A DNA stretch of 12,500 nucleotides from Penaeus vannamei (Eukaryota > Arthropoda > Malacostraca > Decapoda > Penaeidae): assembly GCF_042767895.1 (NCBI RefSeq), contig NC_091560.1:26734845-26747344 (forward strand), written 5' to 3'. The number at the start of each line of letters is the position of its first letter. The first letter of the stretch is position 1. The notes beneath the pieces are model-generated. The model ran no database searches. It saw only the letters and a list, made by a program, of their open reading frames with translations, and was not told the DNA's origin. Below, piece after piece: positions 1 to 12,500 of this stretch. Made by a program: the position numbers and the translations under genes.

Positions 1-272
1 AAATACTAAGTCATAAAATTAAAGACATTTTGTGTGTAATACAAAAATAACGATGAAATATATATAGTTATTTTTGGAAAGACTATGTAATATAACTTTT
101 CTTAGTGTTATTTTCAATTAAAAATTATCATTGTAAAATGAGATTAATATGTTCAACCTAAAGATGATGTTCTGTTGTCAAGTTACTGCTACTTCTACCA
201 ATTTCTTTCAAAACCAAAATGCTACACTTAATAAGAGCTTATAAAAATCAACATGAGACATTATTTACATAC

Positions 273-4730
<4,458 letters not shown>

Positions 4731-4769
4731 GTTGTCCTGCTGGTTTCAAGAGTCCTCGAAAGGAACGCT

Positions 4770-4860
4770 TTCAAGTGGTTCAGCGGAGGAAGTATATTTA
4801 GGCGACTGACTCCCGAGTCTCCAATGGCGGAGGTTGGCGAGCGATAGCAAGGTGTCGCGT
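4770..4860 (-). promoter_or_regulatory. R3HDM4: Candidate R3HDM4 core promoter and 5' UTR
   Basis: Upstream of the ATG the minus strand shows TCAGTC, a match to the arthropod initiator consensus (4804-4809, A+1 near 4807), which would give a 5' UTR of about 77 nt. It also shows a TATA-like TAAATATA (4793-4800), and on the plus strand CCAATGGCGG (4821-4830), which combines a CCAAT box with a YY1-like ATGGCGG core. The TATA-like and initiator motifs are not in canonical order, so the exact start site is unresolved. Confidence 0.4.
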
Positions 4861-5046
4861 CAAGGGCACGGCTCGCGCTCCGTTTGAAAGGGGGGAAGCG
4901 TCAGGCATTCTTGGTAGACACGTACATGCACTACAAGAATGCGTGCATATGTTCTTGCATCCATACGTACAGTACAGTCACACTTTACATATAATCGCAC
5001 AAACACACCCTTTCTTATATTTACACGCACACGCACACACCCATAT

Positions 5047-5680
5047 TGTAGTGACAATGAAAATTATGACGATATTAATAATGGTAATAATAATGATCAT
5101 AATGATGATAACCATAATGATATGATGATGATGATGATGATGGTAACAATACTGATAATGATCATGATGATCATGATAACATTAACAATAATGATAATGA
5201 TAATGATACTACTAATAATGGCAATAATGATGATAATAATAAAAAAATACTGGTATTATCATCAACAGTAATAATAAAAATAATGATAATAATATTGATA
5301 ATAATAACAATAATCATTATAATCATAATTATAATGATAATCATAATGATTACAATAATGATAAATATAGAAAAGAATAATTAATAATGATAATAATAAC
5401 AACAAAAATAATGATAATGATAACAATAGTGAAAATAGTTATGATTATAACAATAATATTAACAATTATAATAATTATGTCAATGATAGTAACAATAATG
5501 GTAATAATAACGATGATAATGATAATCATAATAAAAAATAGTAGTAAAAATAATAAAAATGATAATAACAACAATTATAATGATAGCACTTATAATGATA
5601 ATAACAACTGATAATAATGATAAAACTGATAACGACAATAATAACTACAATAATACTGGTGACCATACTACAACTAATAA
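5047..5680. repeat. Degenerate AAT/ATG trinucleotide tract
   Basis: About 630 bp built almost entirely from AAT, GAT, ATG and AAC words on the plus strand, with a pure ATG run near 5119-5140. Period-3 composition keeps several frames open on both strands, with Met/Ile/Asn-only translations that are not genes. It tapers into unique sequence by about 5700. Confidence 0.9.
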
Positions 5681-5913
5681 TGCTAATAGTGTGGTTAGCA
5701 AAAATAGTTGAGAGATTAACGATATTTATCATCTAAATACTAATATACGAGCACAAATAATATGTGGTGATGATAATGGAAAAGAACAACTATTTGCCCT
5801 TTGCTATTCCTCTTCCTTGGCAGGAAACACACAACCAAACAGCTATTGCTATTTCATATTTAGTTCATATCTCATTATCATTATGTAGTAGTTTATGATT
5901 GTGGTACTATTGC

Positions 5914-6113
<200 letters not shown>

Positions 6114-6342
6114 ATAAGCTCAGCTGTATGTGTGCATTTAGATTTTATTCTTATAGTTATAGTTCAAGTTATCTAGTCCTCGCACATTTGCCAATATATA
6201 TATATTTTTTTTCTTTTGTGTGTTGTCCACTAACATTTTCATTTGGTTAAACCTTCATGAACTTGGTTTGCAGTGCCTGTGTAGTTACACATATATTCAT
6301 AATCATGATTGTTTTGAGTTTATTTCATAACTGTATGAATTT

Positions 6343-6368
6343 CGCTTGCTCAGGCAGGTAAGCAAGCG
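6343..6368. repeat. Short perfect inverted repeat
   Basis: CGCTTGCT (6343-6350) and AGCAAGCG (6361-6368) flank a 10-nt spacer CAGGCAGGTA. No following U-run or other context assigns it a role. Confidence 0.6.
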
Positions 6369-6886
6369 TGAATGCCATCATGTTTACACTTACCTCATTA
6401 GACGGCACGTGAAACAGTGTTGGATTTAATCTTGAGAGCATATTTGCATCAACACTTTGATGTCATCCATTTCTATGGATAACCTTATTTTTGCTTGATC
6501 ATGACCATAAACATAAATCTCTGATTCTAGATTTGCTGAGCTTGAATGGTTTTAGAAGCAAGCTGAGATTTCCCAATTAACCAATCATTAGATTTTTTAT
6601 GGATAGTGCAAGATTTACTGCTTCATCTATCACAGTACTGATACTCTAATCTGCAAAATACCAATAACTACATTTACATCTTGGGATATATTAGTTGAAA
6701 TACTTTAGGAAAGCATTAACTTTGCGCACACATATTCGACATCTTTAGACATACCAATATTCAGACACCCACGCGAGTATACAACACATTCATAAACTTG
6801 CACTTGCATTGGCTGAACTACAGGGCAAGGTCAGCATATGTCTCGAACACTACATAGAGGGAGGCTTTTTAAAATTTGGATGTCAA

Positions 6887-6916
6887 GCCTTTCGAACTTT
6901 TGTAAGTGCCTTCATC
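6887..6916 (-). repeat. GATGAAG-hairpin-CGAAAGGC motif
   Basis: The minus strand reads GATGAAG, then GC, a 4-bp stem ACTT/AAGT around ACAA, then TCGAAAGGC. The order of conserved blocks matches the motif at 8066-8089. It is probably a fragment of a dispersed repeat rather than an active RNA. Confidence 0.4.
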
Positions 6917-7631
6917 TTCTCTTCTCGTTTTTGCTCTGCATCACAATAAATAAATAAACAAAATAAGATAAAAGAAATAACGTAGCATACAGGTATGAAG
7001 GAAATCAGAGTTAGAATGTAGCGTCAGTATCCACTTGCTTCCATCTCAAGGACCGGGTGAGAACACCTGTGTAAAAAGGTGGTTGGTTTCGAACACCATC
7101 AAACTCTGGCTATTTACCCATGTACTTCATAAGTTCTTTCCCTGCTTTTTTTCTAATATGGTGTGTTGATTCCTTCTGTCATGGTCTTTCATGAGAGGTG
7201 AGACACGGTGACACTATCATGTTATTTTTTCTTCAGTAATGCCTGCATGGAAATAGGATAAGGAAGTTGCCGACAAAGACAATAAGTTGAAACGAAATAG
7301 CTCCAAAGTGTACCGTACTGTCCTGAACTATGGACTCCTTAATGTATATACAGATTTGGGTTGTTCTCGTGGGTAAGGCATGTTTTGCCTTTTGTTAGTG
7401 CCTTTATTCTTGCATACATTTCCATACGGTTCTCGGTGTCTTATTTGATTGGCTACGATCAACGTAATGTTACAATTACGTGGATATAATGTCACTATGA
7501 ATGTATAAACGATTTCAATTCAACTGGAACAGTGTCAATATCCATTGTTTATATGCAGCTTAGAAGAGAATTTGGGTATTTGAGTATTCCTAGGGGACGA
7601 CTCAGTCATTGCAAGACCAAAATTGTACTTA

Positions 7632-7632
<1 letters not shown>

Positions 7633-7718
<86 letters not shown>
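7633..7718. repeat. (ATCT)n-(AT)n compound microsatellite
   Basis: About eight ATCT units from 7633, passing into an uninterrupted AT run that ends at ACGCACGC. This is the left edge of the 1.1-kb repeat cluster. Confidence 0.95.
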
Positions 7719-7720
<2 letters not shown>

Positions 7721-7747
7721 GCACGCATTTGTGTGTATGAATATAAA

Positions 7748-8014
<267 letters not shown>

Positions 8015-8015
<1 letters not shown>

Positions 8016-8090
8016 GCAACAGGAACAACGAAGGGAAGGGCAAGAAAACACACGTATATACCGAAGGCCTTTTCGCTATTGCTTCGTCAG

Positions 8091-8093
<3 letters not shown>
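8015..8093 (-). repeat. Non-repetitive island with a hammerhead-like motif
   Basis: Seventy-nine bases of complex sequence sit between the TG and AT runs. The minus strand reads CTGACGA (8084-8090), a mini-stem GC-AATA-GC, then GAAAAGGCC (8066-8074). CTGANGA...GAAA is the conserved core order of hammerhead ribozymes, which occur in Penelope-like retroelements, but helix III is not convincing here. It is probably a conserved end of a dispersed element that has nucleated microsatellites on both sides. Confidence 0.45.
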
Positions 8094-8169
<76 letters not shown>

Positions 8170-8321
8170 GTATGTATTTATGCATATATATGTATGTATG
8201 TATGTATATATATGTATATGTATATATGCATATATATATGTAAAAAAATATATATATGTTTATATGTATGTATATAAGTATACACACAGATGTGTATAGA
8301 TATTCATATATATATACATAC

Positions 8322-8381
<60 letters not shown>

Positions 8382-8413
8382 GTACACATATGTGTGTGTG
8401 TATGTACCTGTAC

Positions 8414-8472
<59 letters not shown>

Positions 8473-8482
8473 TGTACATATG

Positions 8483-8530
<48 letters not shown>

Positions 8531-8535
8531 TGTAC

Positions 8536-8594
<59 letters not shown>

Positions 8595-8599
8595 TGTAC

Positions 8600-8677
<78 letters not shown>

Positions 8678-8698
8678 ATATGCGTGTGTATATAAATG

Positions 8699-8733
<35 letters not shown>

Positions 8734-8757
8734 GTATATATATTTTATTCTTTGTAT
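8094..8757. repeat. AT-dominated compound microsatellite with higher-order repeats
   Basis: It is built of long AT runs, GTAT units near 8157-8216, CATA units near 8315-8334, and short CA/TG runs at 8392 and 8699-8720. The word GAATGTACATA recurs at 8470, 8528 and 8592 inside AT runs, a higher-order unit of about 60 bp. The long Tyr/Ile, Cys/Val and Thr/His open frames across it are artefacts of the repeats. Confidence 0.93.
8744..8749 (-). terminator. SANBR: Candidate SANBR polyadenylation signal AATAAA
   Basis: The plus strand reads TTTATT, so the minus strand reads AATAAA, about 255 nt past the SANBR stop. It is the only canonical signal I see between the stop and the microsatellite cluster. 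If used, cleavage would fall inside the edge of the (AT)n/(CA)n repeats. Confidence 0.45.
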
Positions 8758-9001
8758 GATAGAATGTGTATGCTTGTATTATAAAAAGAAAATTATTGCA
8801 GTACAATTACAGTGCCAAAAGGGTTCGTCTATTAATCATGAAAAACAACAACATTGGTTAGACAATAATATTTACTAAATGTTAGATCAACAGCTTGAAA
8901 AAATCTTTAGGAATATATAGAATTTTTGTCCGTTTTAGATTATGATTTGGAATACTGTTTGCAGCGTGTTTTGCGTGCTGAGGTTCCTCGCTGCACATCA
9001 G

Positions 9002-9374
9002 CTATCGCGAGGCTGAGAAGGCCGCTCTGTGCCTGAGCCTCATCTTGATCCTGGAAATCGCCTGGACTTTGGCCCTGAAGGTGCCGCCTCCGCCGCTGTG
9101 GCCGTGGCCGTGGCTGCCGTGCCGTTCGCGGAACTCGGATTCCAGCCGGTAGTAGACGCCGGGGTCGGGGCCGTTCGCGCACTCGCGTCGGCGGTCCGGA
9201 CGCCCGCGGTGTCCCTTGTGGGAGCCGTGGCTCGAGTCGTGGGCGTTGGGGGCCGCCAGGGTGAGCCACGACGTGAGGTCCCGCAGCAGGCGCGTCTCCT
9301 TCTCCCGTTGGGCGTCCTGGTTGTGGCGCGTGGAGCGGCCGCTGTCCCACCTCAAACTCGGCTCGGCCATGACC
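9002..9374 (-). CDS. SANBR: SANBR terminal coding exon h with stop
   Basis: The acceptor is TTTCTTTGGCCAG (AG at 9375-9376). One nucleotide completes a split Glu, then VMAEPSLRWDSGRSTRHNQD and AQREKETRLLRDLTSW. Later come GVYYRLESEFRERHG, a His/Gly-rich run, and GTFRAKVQ before TAG at 9002-9004. The N-Q-D-A-Q-R-E and G-x-Y-x-R-L-E-x-E-F-R motifs are those I remember at the C-terminus of SANBR. GC content is high, which keeps other frames open by chance. Confidence 0.83.
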
Positions 9375-12300
9375 CTGGCCAAAGAAACCATGCATGGAGG
9401 TGCGTTGTTAATGTGTTCACTGACAATATTTTCCCAATATATTTTGTAATGTACATGTATCTGTTTTGATATACCATTATGTTATTTCACCCATATTTAA
9501 TTTTCCTAACATTACAACACCCAAGGTATACATACTCGCAGTTAACAGAACGGCGAGCTCGATTTGCCCTCCGCATGAGGTTGGCTCTTAATCTGGGCGT
9601 GAGTCCTGGCCGCCCTCCGCCCTCCTCCTCGTCCGATGAACTCTCACTGCTCACGCCCGTTCCTACGCCCAAGTTAACACCCGTCGTGGCAGCAGCAGCA
9701 GTGTTCTCTGGCAGTCCAGGGCGGACGGCGGCGTGGCTATCTCGCTCACCTGCAAGAGGCAGTTGATAGCAGTGAAAGTGCTGATAAGATATTCTTGTGG
9801 AGGCTTTTTTGGCTGAGTCATCACGGGAATCGCTTTGGTAAAGTTTTTAGGACTACACCTAAAGAATACAGGTTGATCAGATTCACTTCAGAGAACCTGA
9901 TGCTAAAGATGAAAACAGAATCATGATTATGAATTAGAAATTTTGCAAAAGCAGCGGCAGTGGTAAAATGATGGGGAACTCACCATGAGAAAAGTGCGCT
10001 AACCATGACCGGTCGAGGAAGCTCCGCTCAGCCTTGTTAGGTGGCACAAGAGGTACCCCTGTCCATAGCACATTCTGAAACATACCCAAAGCAAATACCA
10101 TAAACCTTGAGTCACACATTAATTCATCATTCAGTCACCAGCATACAATAATAAAAAACACAGCTTTAAATCACAAGGAACACACGGCTCTAAATCACGA
10201 AGAACAAAGCTCTAAATCACAGAACTCACAGCTCTATATCACAAAGAACAAAGCTCTAAATCAAAAGAACACAGCTCTAAATTATAAATATTCCTATATA
10301 CTAGTAACAAAGCTTCACCTTGGATTCAGGGGTGAGTTGATAGGGAGGGTCGATGCAAACGAGGAGTTGGAACGTGAGGAGGTCGTCATAGATGAGAGGA
10401 ATGGGACCCCATATGTCGCTCTCGCCCTGGCTGAGTTGCACAGTGTGGTCAGACGCGAGGCAACCCTGGAAAACGTGAGACATAAAAAAAACAGACTCAG
10501 ACGAGGTAACTTCCACTTGTACAGTAACGGAATTCACACAAAAAATTACCAAGGGGGAATCACTATTAAAAAATCAGATAAGACAGTAAGAAAATTCAAC
10601 ATTCAGAATCACGAGACGGTGTCCTTTCGCACGTACATTCCTCACGGGCAGAGGGGAGAACTTGAGGGCACGGGCACCACAGCAAGGGTACGTGTCACTA
10701 GCAAGGAGCAGGTCCACGTCCGAGGAAGCGGCGTCGAGGCGGTGGTGGCGACAGAACTTCATTTCACTTCCCGGAAAGACCGCGCCGCAAGTGGAGCACG
10801 GTAGGAAGTGTACCTGAGGAGGGATACAACAGGCTTCTAATGAATATAACTAAATGATTCCAGATGAATTAGCGTGTCTCTTAAAGTCTGGCTATACAGA
10901 TTGGAGCATGATAAGAGAGCATACCTGAGATGGGTTTTGAAATTCTCTTAATGTGGTACCTTTAAAACGAATGATAATCATGCACTGAGGCTTGGGACAC
11001 GAGAAGAAGCGGACCTAAAAACGGTTACAAAATTCTTCTGAGGTGTTCAAAAGAATAAAGAAGCATTTATGGCGGCTTAACTTTACAATTCTGCCTTTGG
11101 TAAGACGTGCATATTCATCATTACATATATAAATACATATATGCGCACACACACACACATATATATATCCATGGGCATACACACCTGACCCCACAACCGC
11201 CAGTAAACTAGTCTCCAGGTCTTCAGGTCGGTCTTCAGTTGCCGCACATGTTCAGTCAGGCTCCAAGTCGCGTCCCTTTTCGTAGGCAGGTAAGAGTTAA
11301 CATTGATGTCTTTGTAAGAGAGCATCCTACTCATACAATTTAGCTGTACTAATTTATAGTAAAATACTGTAAAATTTATTAGTGATAGGAAACTTGGGAA
11401 TCTTAGTCATGACGTGTACTAGCATGTATAGGTTCTCCATATAGATTTCATTAAATGGCTATGTAATATGCAACCTCGCACCTTGAATGTGTATAGTAGA
11501 CTTGTCCAGTAGTGGTGATGCAGGTATTGGCGGGCACGCAGGCCACCAGGCGCTCCACGCCCCGAGTCACGAGGTTTCCACACTCGGTGCACCTGCAGAC
11601 CAAATCTAGATCAGCCACAGGGATATGTACTTGAACAAATGATTGCGCCAATATTATTATTATTTTTATCATTATTATTATTATTATTACTATCATTGTA
11701 AGCTAAATAAAGAGCCACACTGAAAAAATACGAGATTTATATCACCAAAGGTGTTGGTAGAGGTCAAGATACAGCTAAGAAGGAATGAGAAGCTAAAAGG
11801 CCAGCTATTTACGTAAGAAAAACATTTTAGCTGATCTTTTAAACTAATTAAGAGTCGGAGAAGTTACAATCTCTGAAGGCAATCTATTCCAAAGTCTACA
11901 AATAGCAGTAGCATCTATACAACTGACTTGAAGGCGATCGACATGATAAATAAGAGAAGACAGCATTAGAAGATACAATAAAATTATCAGGGAAGCCTAA
12001 CATCGGAAGAAATATGATTAAAGTAAGCCTTAACTTCTACGAACACGATAGCCACTGTAAACACAATTCTCATCACCACGCCCAGCAGTTCGTGATGGAG
12101 GAGACTCCTGGATCACCAAATAATTTCCCTCGTGAGTTTTTGCCTTGCCTGTAGAGCGTGGAAGCCGTTTTGAAGATCCCGCGAGCAGGAGAAGGGTAGG
12201 CCTCGCACAAACCCTGCAGGAATTTGGCATACAGCTTGTTCTGGATTCTGTCCCGCCGGTCACGTAGACTTTCCAACTCCCAGTGAGTGAACAGATAGGC

Positions 12301-12376
12301 TAGTCTGTTTGGGTAAACGGCATGTTGGCAAGACGCGTAATTTGTGAGACAAAGAGTTATGGTAATATGGTAATTT
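9002..12376 (-). CDS. SANBR: SANBR/KIAA1841 orthologue, C-terminal eight exons (5' end outside window)
   Basis: Join of minus-strand exons 12149-12376, 11482-11592, 11185-11275, 10637-10813, 10319-10465, 9984-10074, 9536-9749 and 9002-9374; phases at the seven junctions agree (2, 2, 0, 0, 0, 1, 2). The 476 visible residues begin within what should be the end of the SANBR-type BTB domain (LRDRRDRIQNKLY). A Cys-rich region follows, with CTECGNLVTRG and later PCSTCG, C-x2-H-H and YPCC, probably metal-binding. Between these is a Trp-rich WRLVYWRLWG segment. A Ser/Asp/Glu-rich linker leads to the conserved HNQDAQREKE and GVYYRLESEFR motifs near the C-terminus. Human SANBR, about 700 residues, has a SANT domain and a BTB domain and is reported to restrain antibody class-switch recombination. 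An arthropod lacks that process, so the ancestral role must differ. Identification rests on remembered family motifs, not a search. Confidence 0.82.
9536..9749 (-). CDS. SANBR: SANBR exon g (acidic Ser-rich linker)
   Basis: The acceptor is TGCCTCTTGCAG and the donor is GCGA|GTATGT. It encodes ERDSHAAVRPGLPE, a four-Ala run, SSESSSDEEEGGG and then a basic segment LRANLMRRANRARRS. It is low-complexity and probably disordered, with a possible nuclear-localisation-type basic cluster. It is GC-rich compared with its introns. Confidence 0.8.
9984..10074 (-). CDS. SANBR: SANBR exon f
   Basis: The acceptor is GGTATGTTTCAG and the donor is ATG|GTGAGT. It encodes NVLWTGVPLVPPNKAERSFL and DRSWLAHFSH, ending in phase 1. 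The following exon completes the Gly codon. Confidence 0.8.
10159..10284. repeat. About 22-bp minisatellite, six degenerate copies
   Basis: The unit is close to CACAGCTCTAAATCACAAAGAA, starting near 10159, 10181, 10205, 10227, 10249 and 10270, with point changes and length differences of one or two bases. It fills about half of the 244-bp SANBR intron between exons e and f. Confidence 0.88.
10319..10465 (-). CDS. SANBR: SANBR exon e
   Basis: The acceptor is CACGTTTTCCAG and the donor is AAG|GTGAAG. It is in phase 0 at both ends and 49 codons long. It encodes GCLASDHTVQLSQGESDIWG, then YDDLLTFQLLVCIDPP. The GC-x3-DH motif continues the conserved region begun in the previous exon. Confidence 0.83.
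10637..10813 (-). CDS. SANBR: SANBR exon d (second Cys/His-rich segment)
   Basis: The acceptor is ATCCCTCCTCAG. The exon is in phase 0 and encodes VHFLPCSTCGAVFPGSEMKF, then CRHH, and later DTYPCCGARALKFSPLPVRN. It carries at least five cysteines and paired histidines, consistent with a zinc site. The chosen donor is AAT|GTACGT (GT at 10635-10636). A second in-phase GT nine nucleotides earlier (CCC|GTGAGG) would drop the last three residues. Confidence 0.82.
11125..11168. repeat. Short AT/CA microsatellite in a SANBR intron
   Basis: TACATATATAAATACATATATGCG followed by a CA run (about 11145-11158) and an AT run, starting about 17 bases downstream of the donor of exon c on the transcribed strand. 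Confidence 0.85.
11185..11275 (-). CDS. SANBR: SANBR exon c (Trp-rich segment)
   Basis: The acceptor is CCTACGAAAAG, with a weak pyrimidine tract, and the donor is CAG|GTGTGT. It encodes DATWSLTEHVRQLKTDLKTW and RLVYWRLWGQ. The R-D-x-T-W and W-R-x-V-Y-W-R-L-W-G pattern is the strongest single match to my memory of SANBR. Confidence 0.84.
11482..11592 (-). CDS. SANBR: SANBR exon b (Cys-rich segment)
   Basis: The acceptor is TTTGGTCTGCAG and the donor is AG|GTGCGA. It encodes CTECGNLVTRGVERLVACVP and then ANTCITTTGQVYYTHS. The C-x2-C pair and two further cysteines suggest a small metal-binding module. Split Arg codons at both ends (AG|G) join cleanly to neighbouring exons. Confidence 0.84.
11593..12148. 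other. SANBR intron between exons a and b
   Basis: A 556-bp intron with a GC donor on the transcribed strand. It contains an ATT/TTA tract at about 11651-11693; the remainder, 11700-12100, looks like single-copy AT-rich sequence. An open-looking minus-strand stretch 12030-12148 is read-through from exon a. Confidence 0.65.
12149..12376 (-). CDS. SANBR: SANBR exon a (end of BTB-like domain), ends at a GC donor
   Basis: The acceptor is preceded by a clear pyrimidine tract (CCTTTACACTTTCAG). After one split nucleotide the exon reads 75 codons, including LRDRRDRIQNKLYAKFLQGL and ending STLY plus AG. The frame and the family motif TLYRC require the exon to end at TACAG, followed by GCAAGG, a good GC-type donor at 12147-12148. 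Reading through gives a diverging tail that soon terminates. I see no phase-2 GT donor nearby. Confidence 0.8.
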
Positions 12377-12500
12377 CTGAAAGTGTAAAGGAATAGTTAC
12401 TATATGAAGAATGCAATTAACATAATCCACATATTGAATTGTCTATTAATTTTGAATTGTCTATTAAATAATTTTGTCATTGGTTTTTATCGTAATCATG

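Noticed and set aside
1..270. Search for the terminal R3HDM4 exon
   Set aside because: No acceptor followed by an open frame with family-like residues is visible; the exon is taken to lie outside the window.
4939..5732. Met/Ile/Asn-rich frames on both strands
   Set aside because: They are produced by the AAT/ATG tract and have no domain or start context.
7075..7110. GGTTTCGAACACC resembling a tRNA B box
   Set aside because: It departs from the B-box consensus, and no A box or cloverleaf could be placed upstream.
8940..9395. 151-codon minus-strand frame, Pro/Arg/Gln-rich
   Set aside because: It is a shifted frame of SANBR exon h and lacks the conserved HNQDAQREKE and YYRLESEFR blocks; it is not phase-compatible with exon g.
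9029..9469. 146-codon plus-strand frame, Ala/Val/Gly-rich
   Set aside because: It is antisense to SANBR exon h; high GC content keeps it open. The minus-strand frame has splice sites and family motifs.
10337..10804. 155-codon plus-strand frame
   Set aside because: It is antisense across SANBR exons e and d and the intron between; the minus-strand exons explain the sequence better.
11740..12060. Possible retroelement fragment in the SANBR intron
   Set aside because: Translations in all frames contain stops and no reverse-transcriptase motif could be pointed to.

Overview
This is eukaryotic nuclear DNA, most likely from an arthropod and probably a decapod crustacean of the penaeid-shrimp type. 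The grounds are spliced genes, very dense and long dinucleotide repeats, a long degenerate AAT/ATG tract, and arthropod-like promoter motifs. The taxon is an inference from repeat style, not from a marker gene.

Two protein-coding genes lie head-to-tail on the minus strand. On the right (9002-12376) is the C-terminal two thirds of an orthologue of SANBR (KIAA1841, SANT and BTB domain regulator of class switch recombination). Eight coding exons are visible, all joined in compatible phases, giving 476 residues to a TAG stop at 9002-9004. Its N-terminal SANT part and the start of its BTB domain lie beyond the right edge. On the left (273-4730) is an orthologue of R3HDM4 (R3H domain-containing protein 4). 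Six coding exons run from a well-supported ATG at 4730 to a donor at 271-272, giving 266 residues that end just after the R3H motif. The last exon lies off the left edge. Both genes were rebuilt from splice sites, phase agreement and remembered family similarity. Most of the exons are too short to stand out as ORFs.

Each gene contains one intron whose best, and only phase-compatible, donor is GC rather than GT (minus-strand GC at 1652-1653 and at 12147-12148).

The rest is repeat-rich. R3HDM4 intron 1 (1830-4662) holds a (TG)54 tract, a duplicated 32-bp segment, remnants of possible transposon-derived open frames and an imperfect hairpin. The intergenic space (about 4860-8700) holds a 0.6-kb degenerate AAT/ATG tract, an (AT)n(TG)n block, about 1.5 kb of unique AT-rich sequence, and a 1.1-kb compound microsatellite cluster (7633-8757) that abuts the predicted 3' end of SANBR. 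A 79-bp non-repetitive island inside that cluster carries a hammerhead-core-like motif. A diverged copy of the motif lies 1.2 kb to the left. A 22-bp minisatellite sits in a SANBR intron.

No tRNA, rRNA, CRISPR array or bacterial feature was seen. The two genes have no known shared pathway. SANBR is described as a nuclear regulator with SANT and BTB domains, and R3HDM4 is a poorly characterised R3H (nucleic-acid-binding fold) protein.
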